From an uncultured Eubacteriales bacterium (GTDB lineage Bacteria; Bacillota; Clostridia; Lachnospirales; Lachnospiraceae): DNA of 64,000 nt. How positions within the stretch are numbered: position 1 is the stretch's first letter; each line of letters opens with the position of its first letter. Position numbers and translations under genes: made by a program. Positions 57,316 through 64,000 of the stretch are shown piece after piece. The notes under the pieces were generated by a model. That model did no database searches, was not told the origin of the DNA, and saw only the letters and a list, made by a program, of their open reading frames with translations. The stretch covers positions 54,008-118,007 of the forward strand of contig CASDVE010000004.1 of NCBI GenBank assembly GCA_949284175.1, written 5' to 3'.

Positions 57316-59039
57316 TTTGCTCCCTCCTCTCTTACTTGCTGTGACAGACAAATTTCTTGATAGATTTTGCACTCTTTCATTAACATGTCATGACTTCCAA
57401 TTCCTACTATTTTTCCATCATCAAGTACAATAATCTGATCCGCATACCGAACAGAAGATGCTCGCTGAGATACGATAAATACAGTCATTCCTTTTGTTTC
57501 CTCTTTAATGGCTTTTCTAAGTCTTGCATCCGTTGCATAATCTAAAGCAGAAGCACTATCATCTAAAATTAAAATTTCTGGTTGTTTTACCAAAGCTCTT
57601 GCAATGGTCAAACGCTGTCTTTGTCCTCCTGATAAGTTTTTTCCGCCTTGCTGAATCTTATAATCCAACCCTTGCTTTTCCACAATTTCCCTTGCCTGAG
57701 CGATGGAAACTGCCTTCATCATCTCCTCATCCGTTGCATCTTTTTTTCCCCAGCGAAGATTCTCTCTTATAGTTCCTTTAAAAAGCACTGCCTTTTGTGG
57801 CACAATTCCAATTTTTTTTCTTAGCTGTTCTTGAGGATAAGCTGTAACATTTTGTCCATCTACAAAAACTGCACCTTTTTTTACGTCGTAAAATCTTGGA
57901 ATCAACTGGATCACTGACGTCTTTCCTGATCCAGTTCCTCCGATAATACCGATTGTTTCTCCTCGTTTTACTTTAAAATCAATATCGGTGAGTACATCCT
58001 CTACGGAATCCCCATACGTAAAATTCACATGGTTAAATTGTACCATGATATCAGTATCATTGTCCGTTTTCCGTTCTGTATTTTTATCCACAATGCTTGG
58101 CGTCATATCAAAAATGGCACTGATTCGATTAGCACACGCAAATGCCTTCGTTGTCGTTACAATTAAATTAGCTAATTTTATAAGCTCCACCAAAATTTGA
58201 GACATATAATTAACAAGAGCGACAACTTCTCCTTGTGTCAATCGTCCAATTTCAACCTGTCTTCCACCTGTCCATATAAGTGCAATAATAGCCAAATTGA
58301 TCACAATATATGTGATAGGATTTAAAAGTCCAGAAATCCTTCCAACATATTTTTGAAAATGCAACAACAGCAAACTATTTTTTTGAAATTGCTCAATTTC
58401 TCTTTCTTGCTGATTAAAGGCACGAATCACACGAACGCCTACAAGATTTTCCCTCGTAGCCAGTGTAATTCTATCAAGACACTGCTGTACCCTTTTATAA
58501 AAGGGCATACTAGCCTTCATAATTCCAAATACAATCATGGATAAAATCGGAATTGTAACAACAAAGACGAGAGCTGATTTTACATCCACAGTAAATGCCA
58601 TAACCATAGCACCTATCACGATAAAAGGTGAGCGTAAAAACAGTCGTAATACCATATTAACTCCTGACTGTACTTGGTTAATGTCACTAGTCATCCTTGT
58701 GACAAGTGTGGCTGTTCCAACTTTATCCAGCTCTTGATAAGAAAATTGATTTAGATGGGCAAAGAGTTGATTTCTCACCTCTGTTCCAAATCCAGTGGCT
58801 GCTTTGGCTGCAAAATACTGGGCTGTAATAGAACAGGTAAGACCAATGACTCCTAATAAAATGAGCATTCCTCCCATTTTCAGCACGTAATTCATGTCTT
58901 TATTATAAATACCGACATCAATAATACCTGCTACAACAAGGGGAACAATCAATTCAAAACTAGCCTCCAATAACTTAAAAAGAGGTCCTAAGATGCTTTC
59001 TTTTTTGTAATTTTTTAGATATTTTAGAAGTTTTCTCAT
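57312..59039 (-). CDS. ABC exporter subunit, degenerate ATP site (pair 1)
   Basis: A 575-residue half-transporter with six helices and an ATPase. Walker A is GGTGSGKTS near residue 364. Walker B is LILDDSASALD, where the catalytic Glu is Asp, and the switch His is Gln (IVSQRASS). The signature is normal, LSGGQRQ. These changes mark the non-hydrolysing site of a heterodimeric exporter. The nearest Shine-Dalgarno lies more than 25 bases from the ATG, so initiation may be weak. Confidence 0.85.
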   Translation of the reverse strand: MRKLLKYLKNYKKESILGPLFKLLEASFELIVPLVVAGIIDVGIYNKDMNYVLKMGGMLILLGVIGLTCSITAQYFAAKAATGFGTEVRNQLFAHLNQFSYQELDKVGTATLVTRMTSDINQVQSGVNMVLRLFLRSPFIVIGAMVMAFTVDVKSALVFVVTIPILSMIVFGIMKASMPFYKRVQQCLDRITLATRENLVGVRVIRAFNQQEREIEQFQKNSLLLLHFQKYVGRISGLLNPITYIVINLAIIALIWTGGRQVEIGRLTQGEVVALVNYMSQILVELIKLANLIVTTTKAFACANRISAIFDMTPSIVDKNTERKTDNDTDIMVQFNHVNFTYGDSVEDVLTDIDFKVKRGETIGIIGGTGSGKTSVIQLIPRFYDVKKGAVFVDGQNVTAYPQEQLRKKIGIVPQKAVLFKGTIRENLRWGKKDATDEEMMKAVSIAQAREIVEKQGLDYKIQQGGKNLSGGQRQRLTIARALVKQPEILILDDSASALDYATDARLRKAIKEETKGMTVFIVSQRASSVRYADQIIVLDDGKIVGIGSHDMLMKECKIYQEICLSQQVREEGAK

Positions 59040-59137
59040 ATCAATTTGGGCTTACAAATTAGCTATCTCCTTTCCTAGAGTAACATCGTTGACATCATTT
59101 CAAATGCTTGACTTATGCCTAACTCGTTGCCTTCGCG

Positions 59138-59191
59138 AAAAAAAAGATGTTACAAAATACCACTTTCTAGCAAGCAATATTTTGTAACATC
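59138..59191 (-). terminator. Terminator of the ABC pair 2/MarR operon
   Basis: GATGTTACAAAATA and TATTTTGTAACATC form a perfect 14-bp stem with an 18-base loop, then eight U. It separates marR from the next ABC pair. Confidence 0.92.
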
Positions 59192-59280
59192 ACCATTCCA
59201 TCAACTAGAAATTTTCGTAAGGTACATTCTTTATATACTATACTACAATTTCTCTTTTTCTGTCTATGAAATTTTTCAAA

Positions 59281-59730
59281 TTACCTTTTATTTACATTCA
59301 ATTCCATATTTTCCAAATTGGCAGTCATTTTTTGAAGTCCTTTTACTATCTTTTCCATATCTTCATTAGCGAAACCTCTCCACAAAATTTCGTCCACTTT
59401 TTGAAAACCACGATGAACTTCTTCTGCCTTTTTTCTTCCCATTTCTGTTAAAACAATCAAATAAGAGCGACGGCACCCTTCCTTTCTCTCTCTTGTCAAA
59501 AAGCCTGCCTGCACCATGCGATCAAGGGTTCTTGACATATTGGTTACATCCATTGCACAAACATCTGCTAGTTCTCTTTGTGTTACATGATCTTTCTTTA
59601 AAAGGGCATTTAAAATTCTTGGCTGTCCTTGACCAAGGGTCAATCCAATCTCCTGAAAATATGGTTTTAACAATCGTTTACGGTTCGCCTCTAACTGAAT
59701 TAACACTTCTCTAACCGTAGCTCGTTCCAT
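59281..59730 (-). CDS. MarR family transcriptional regulator
   Basis: A 149-residue winged-helix regulator. The recognition region is VTQRELADVCAMDVTNMSRTLDRMV near residues 49-73, and the wing has FLTRERKEGCRR near residue 77. It is the third gene of an operon with the two ABC exporter genes upstream and probably represses their promoter, responding to an exported compound. Confidence 0.88.
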   Translation of the reverse strand: MERATVREVLIQLEANRKRLLKPYFQEIGLTLGQGQPRILNALLKKDHVTQRELADVCAMDVTNMSRTLDRMVQAGFLTRERKEGCRRSYLIVLTEMGRKKAEEVHRGFQKVDEILWRGFANEDMEKIVKGLQKMTANLENMELNVNKR

Positions 59731-59777
59731 TTTAAATTTTCACCTTTACTTTCTAATTCCAATTTATTTCTTCTTTA

Positions 59778-61646
59778 TCAATCAAGTTCAAACTGTCCGG
59801 TATATAATTTATAATACCGTCCTTTTTGATTGACAAGTTCTTCATGATCGCCTCGTTCTATAATCTCTCCTTTTTCTAGCACCATAATCGCCTCTGAATT
59901 GCGAACAGTGGATAAACGATGGGCGATAACAAATACCGTTCGATTTTTCATAAGGGCATCCATTCCCTTTTCAATCAAGCGTTCTGTCCTCGTATCAATG
60001 GAACTGGTAGCTTCATCCAAAATGAGGACTGGGGGTCTTGCAATGGCAGCTCTTGCGATGGCTAAAAGCTGTCTTTGTCCCTGAGATAGATTGCTTCCAT
60101 CTCCATAGAGCATGGTATCATATCCTTCTGGCAACCGCCTAATAAAGGAATCCGCATTGGCTAATTCTCCTGCCATTCTCACTTCTTCATCCGTAGCATT
60201 TAGTCGTCCATAACGGATATTATCAGCGATAGTTCCTGTGAATAAATGAGTTTCCTGAATTACCATAGAAAGAGAACGTCTTAAATCATCTTTTTTAATG
60301 TCCCGAATATCAATTCCATCATAGGTAATCGTTCCACCATCAATCTCATAAAAACGATTGATTAAATTAATAATTGTCGTTTTTCCTGCTCCTGTTGAAC
60401 CAACAAAGGCAATTTTTTGTCCCGGCTTTGCATAGAGAGAGATTTTACTTAAAATCTTTTTCTTAGGCGTATATCCAAAGACAACATCTTGAAAACGCAC
60501 ATCTCCTTTCAATGGTATGAGATCTGTTTCCCCATGATTGCTCTTTTTCCATGCCCAGATCATATGCTCCTCTTCTTTTCCGTTTAAAACTTCGCTCAAT
60601 TGTCCCTGTTGGTTCTCCACCGCTCTACAAAGGGTTACTGTTCCTTCATCGATCTCTGGCTCAAGCTCCATCATTTCAAATACGCGTTCTGCACCAGAAA
60701 GGGCGGATAAAATAAAGTTCATTTGCTGTGTAAATTGATTCATAGGCATTGCACTCTGTCTTACATAGACAAGATAAGAGGCTAACCCTCCCAAATCAAA
60801 CCAGCCAGATAAAACAAAGAGTCCTCCAATACAAGCAGAAAACGCATAGTTGGCATAGGATAAACTAACAATGGTTGGAACCATCCTTCCAGAATAGGTT
60901 AAGGCTTTTGTGGAGGCTTTTCTTAGAGCTTCATTTCTTTTACAAAATTCTTCATAGTCCTTTTCTTCGTGGTTAAACACCTTTTCTACTTTCTGTCCAG
61001 CCACCATCTCCTCAATAAATCCATTAATACTTCCAAGACATTTTTGTTGTTCTGTAAAAAATTTTCGACTTCGTCTTCCATTGTATTTAATGAATAAAAA
61101 CATTAAGAATAAGAAAAAAATAACAATTAACGATAGTCTTACATTTAAAACTAACAACATGGCAATGGTTCCTGTAACTACAATAAAACTCTGAATGAGC
61201 ATAGCAAAACTATTGTTCAACGCATCTGTAATCGTATCCACATCATTGGTAAAGCGACTCATCAATTCCCCATGGGTATGGGTATCAAAATATTTTAACG
61301 GCAACTTTTGGGTATGCGTGAATAGATCCTGTCTAATTTCACTCACCACTTGTTGTGCTGTTTTCACCATCAAACGATTATAAAAAAATGTGGCTAAAAC
61401 CCCGCAAAAATACATAACTGCCATTCCAAGAATCATCTTCATCAGACCTTTGATGTCATTCTTTAAAATATAATCATTGATCACCGGTCTTAATAAATAC
61501 GTTCCTAAAATATTAGCTCCACTGCTGATAATAACAAGAATTGCCACAACAAGAAGTGACCATTTATGTCGACCGAGATAAGAAAGCAGTTTTTTCATTG
61601 TTCTTTTTGTGTCCTTTGGACGTTTATATCCGATTGCTTTCGCCAT
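59778..61646 (-). CDS. ABC exporter subunit, canonical ATP site (pair 2)
   Basis: A 622-residue half-transporter. Walker A is GSTGAGKTT near residue 415, signature LSQGQRQ, Walker B LILDEATSSID, switch His in VIAHRLST. A stretch of about 45 residues is inserted between membrane and ATPase parts, making it longer than its relatives. The start overlaps the upstream stop by one base (TAATG). Confidence 0.85.
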   Translation of the reverse strand: MAKAIGYKRPKDTKRTMKKLLSYLGRHKWSLLVVAILVIISSGANILGTYLLRPVINDYILKNDIKGLMKMILGMAVMYFCGVLATFFYNRLMVKTAQQVVSEIRQDLFTHTQKLPLKYFDTHTHGELMSRFTNDVDTITDALNNSFAMLIQSFIVVTGTIAMLLVLNVRLSLIVIFFLFLMFLFIKYNGRRSRKFFTEQQKCLGSINGFIEEMVAGQKVEKVFNHEEKDYEEFCKRNEALRKASTKALTYSGRMVPTIVSLSYANYAFSACIGGLFVLSGWFDLGGLASYLVYVRQSAMPMNQFTQQMNFILSALSGAERVFEMMELEPEIDEGTVTLCRAVENQQGQLSEVLNGKEEEHMIWAWKKSNHGETDLIPLKGDVRFQDVVFGYTPKKKILSKISLYAKPGQKIAFVGSTGAGKTTIINLINRFYEIDGGTITYDGIDIRDIKKDDLRRSLSMVIQETHLFTGTIADNIRYGRLNATDEEVRMAGELANADSFIRRLPEGYDTMLYGDGSNLSQGQRQLLAIARAAIARPPVLILDEATSSIDTRTERLIEKGMDALMKNRTVFVIAHRLSTVRNSEAIMVLEKGEIIERGDHEELVNQKGRYYKLYTGQFELD

Positions 61647-63373
61647 TATAGTCCTGCTCCTTCCTGTTGTGAATAATAAATATCTTGATAAATTTCATTG
61701 GATGCTAATAGCGTTTCATGATCGCCAATGGCATCAATTTTTCCATCATGTAAAATAATAATCTGATCCGCATGAAGAACGGATGTAATCCGTTGGGCAA
61801 TTAAAATTTTCGTCGTTCCCGGCAAACTCTTTGCAAGCCCCTCTCTTATCTTCCCTTCTGTGGCAGTATCCACCGCACTTGTGGAATCATCCAAAATTAG
61901 CACTTTTGGTTTCTTTAAAATCGCTCTTGCAATACAAAGTCTTTGTTTTTGACCGCCAGAAACGTTGACGCCTCCTTGCCCGAGTTCTGTGTCATATCCA
62001 TCCTTTAATCGATCGATAAATTCATCCACACAGGCGATAGCACAAGCCTCTTCAATCTCTGCATCCGTTGCATCTTCTTTTCCCCAGCGAAGATTTTCCT
62101 TCACTGTTCCACTAAACAATGTATTTTTTTGTAATACCATAGCAATGGCATCCCGCAAGTGCTTTAATGGATATTGCTGAATAGGCTTACCATCAATATA
62201 AATCTGTCCTTCTGTCGCATCATATAATCTTGGAATCAACTGAACAAGAGTTGATTTTGCAGAACCTGTCTGCCCAATAATTCCAACGGTCTGCCCCGCT
62301 TTGATAGAAAAAGAAATATCGGATAGCACTTTTTCTTCCGCATCTTCTTTGTACTTGAAAGAAACGTGATCAAACACAATCTCTCCTCGTTCCACTTCAA
62401 TGTCCTGTGCTTCATCATCTGTCAATGTTATTTCCTCTTCCATAACTTCCATAATACGCTTTCCTGATGTTAAAGAGCGGGTCATCATAAGAAATACGTT
62501 GGACATCATCATCAAAGCATTTAACACTTGCAATACATAACTTAAAAACCCAGTCAGCTCTCCAACCTGCATTCCATTTGATAAAATTAAATTGCCTCCA
62601 AACCATAAAATACAAAGGATAGTGGCATACATCACAAGTTGCATTGCTGCCATATTCATAGAAGCTATGGAAAATGCTTTTTCTGATATGGTCTTCCAAT
62701 TTTGGTTGACCCCATAAAACTTCTCAACTTCATAGTCCCCTCTTACATAGGCTTTTACCACTCGTATGGCTGTTAAATTTTCTTGAATCACACGATTGAC
62801 CAAATCAATCGCCCCTTGCATCTTAGAATAAAGCGGACGAACTCTCGTAATGATCATCCAAAGCATAACTCCAAGTACCGGAGCAGCAACAAAAAATACA
62901 AGAGCTAACTTTCCATTGATGGAGAAAGATAGAACAAGAGCCAATAGCATCATAATTGGCGAACGACACGCAGGTCTTAAACCTGTGGAAAATGAATTTT
63001 GAATCGTTGTAATATCACTTGTCAATCTTGTAATAAGTGAAGATGCACGAAACTTATCCGTATTAGCGAAAGAAAAACTTTGAATTTTTTTATACTCTGC
63101 TTTTCGAAGCTCTGCTCCAAGTCCTTGCCCTGCCAAAGCCGAAAACTTTGCACTTCCAATTCCAAGAACTAACGCAATTAAAGCACAAACAAGCATTAAA
63201 ATTCCTTTTGATAATATATATCCCTTATCTCCAGTAGCCACCCCAATATCCACCATATCAGCCATAATTAGCGGAATAATGAGCTCAAATGCCACTTCTG
63301 CTGATACACAAAGTACGGCAAACACTGCATACTTTTTATACGCTCCCATATAACTGAGCAGTTTTTGAAACAT
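61646..63373 (-). CDS. ABC exporter subunit, degenerate ATP site (pair 2)
   Basis: A 575-residue half-transporter with the same degeneracy as the pair 1 partner: Walker B is LILDDSTSAVD (Glu to Asp) and the switch His is Gln (LIAQRITS). Walker A is GQTGSAKST near residue 364 and the signature is VSGGQKQ. It heads the MarR-controlled operon, with AGGAGG before the ATG and a near-consensus promoter. Confidence 0.86.
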   Translation of the reverse strand: MFQKLLSYMGAYKKYAVFAVLCVSAEVAFELIIPLIMADMVDIGVATGDKGYILSKGILMLVCALIALVLGIGSAKFSALAGQGLGAELRKAEYKKIQSFSFANTDKFRASSLITRLTSDITTIQNSFSTGLRPACRSPIMMLLALVLSFSINGKLALVFFVAAPVLGVMLWMIITRVRPLYSKMQGAIDLVNRVIQENLTAIRVVKAYVRGDYEVEKFYGVNQNWKTISEKAFSIASMNMAAMQLVMYATILCILWFGGNLILSNGMQVGELTGFLSYVLQVLNALMMMSNVFLMMTRSLTSGKRIMEVMEEEITLTDDEAQDIEVERGEIVFDHVSFKYKEDAEEKVLSDISFSIKAGQTVGIIGQTGSAKSTLVQLIPRLYDATEGQIYIDGKPIQQYPLKHLRDAIAMVLQKNTLFSGTVKENLRWGKEDATDAEIEEACAIACVDEFIDRLKDGYDTELGQGGVNVSGGQKQRLCIARAILKKPKVLILDDSTSAVDTATEGKIREGLAKSLPGTTKILIAQRITSVLHADQIIILHDGKIDAIGDHETLLASNEIYQDIYYSQQEGAGL

Positions 63374-63392
63374 ATAGTCCTCCTATCATCAT

Positions 63393-63448
63393 GTATTTAC
63401 AATAGTTGTATTTGCAAGTATTATATATGTCCCCTTTTATAAAGTCAA
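63393..63448 (-). promoter_or_regulatory. Promoter and possible MarR operator of ABC pair 2
   Basis: TTGACT (63443-63448), 17 bases, TATAAT (63420-63425). Downstream, TTGCAAATAC (63408-63417) and TTGTAAATAC (63393-63402) form a direct repeat with a 15-base period over the start of transcription. It is a candidate operator for the MarR protein encoded in the operon. Confidence 0.6.
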
Positions 63449-63484
63449 TGCTCTCACCTAAAATTATTTATAAAAAATCTGTGT

Positions 63485-63904
63485 CTACATTTTCACTAAC
63501 AAATACCAAAGCATAATCAGCAAACCAATACTCGCCATTAAAAGACCAAAAGACACACTTCTTCCAACAAGACGATTGGTTCTTCTTACCTCCATTCGAA
63601 CCAGTGCAAAAATCTCCACAAAGGACGTTTCCACAGGATTCTTTCTTAAAATTGTCTTATTGAGTGCCCATACAATATCATCAGCAATCATGCCTAACAT
63701 ATCGGTAAACCTTGAGCCAACTGGCGTATACTGTCTTGTCTTTGCTGGCTTTAACAAAGTCAAATGCAAAAACACAACCAAGCCATCGGTTATTTGAGAA
63801 ATAGCTCTGCATAGTAACGCTCCAAGAAAAGGAAGCATTCCCCCAAGTAAAGGACGATACAAAATTTCTTCCAGATCAAGCCACTTTGGAAAACAATCTT
63901 TATA
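63485..63904 (-). pseudogene. 3' remnant of a complex-I-like antiporter subunit (NuoL/HyfB type)
   Basis: The frame from 63904 to the stop at 63485 encodes about 139 residues resembling the C-terminal end of large proton-conducting membrane subunits. It starts with KWLDLEEILYRPLLGG and ends with a hydrophobic helix. An in-frame TAG at 63905-63907 cuts it, and the sequence beyond is not homologous. No ATG or ribosome site suits a short gene, though TTG at 63862 would be possible. I read it as a decayed fragment. Bases 63908-64000 hold nothing else I can name. Confidence 0.5.
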
Positions 63905-64000
63905 CTATAAATGAGCAAGTTCGTGATTTTGCATAAAAAAAGAGACACCTAACTTCCATTGTGTTGTATAATGAAAATGAAACAATAACCATTTACAGCA

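Overview
The window is chromosomal DNA from an AT-rich, low-GC Gram-positive anaerobe, most likely a member of the Lachnospiraceae or a related Clostridia family. Pointers are a perfect CIRCE operator at groES-groEL, consensus TTGACA/TATAAT promoters with strong AGGAGG ribosome sites, dimeric-type glycyl-tRNA synthetase, pyruvate phosphate dikinase, an NfnAB-type electron-bifurcating transhydrogenase, a formate channel and a SigA-type sigma factor. Nearly all genes lie on the minus strand. The exceptions are queD-queE and one tRNA-Thr. No prophage, transposase or CRISPR array was seen.

Layout, left to right: feoB (cut by the left edge) and feoA under a Fur box; a Cof-type HAD phosphatase; rpoD; a proline-rich repeat protein with DUF4397-like domains; a C_GCAxxG_C_C protein; ppdK with a 400-base leader holding a candidate 38-residue ORF; a C-terminal remnant of a GH31 glycosidase; glyS; a lipoprotein, recO and era; an M16C peptidase; focA; a small secreted protein; purH behind a ZTP riboswitch; a two-component system with an amidase and guaB; nfnB-nfnA; groEL-groES; a 3D-domain protein; glnS; a sirtuin; a thioesterase; queD-queE (plus strand) behind a preQ1-I riboswitch; tRNA-Thr; a Sel1-repeat protein; a methyltransferase-like protein; a divergent guanylate kinase-like protein; rlmB-mrnC-cysS; an Eis-like acetyltransferase; ispF; tRNA-Met and tRNA-Val; metQ-metI-metN; an operon of sbcC, sbcD, nucleoid-associated protein, phosphatase, YgjP-like metalloprotein, DUF1700 protein and transglutaminase-like protein; and two heterodimeric ABC exporter pairs with a MarR regulator. 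The right edge holds the 3' remnant of a complex-I-like antiporter subunit.

The most interesting part is the region between metN and sbcC (47201-47468). It has a consensus promoter and a perfect ribosome site. These drive a 33-codon leader peptide with nine Met and three Cys codons, followed by an intrinsic terminator and then metN. This looks like ribosome-mediated transcription attenuation of a methionine importer. Firmicutes normally control such genes with S-box or Met T-box RNAs, and neither is visible here. Other regulatory RNAs are the ZTP riboswitch (purH), the preQ1 riboswitch (queDE), two hairpins in the rpoD leader and a perfect hairpin just upstream of mrnC.
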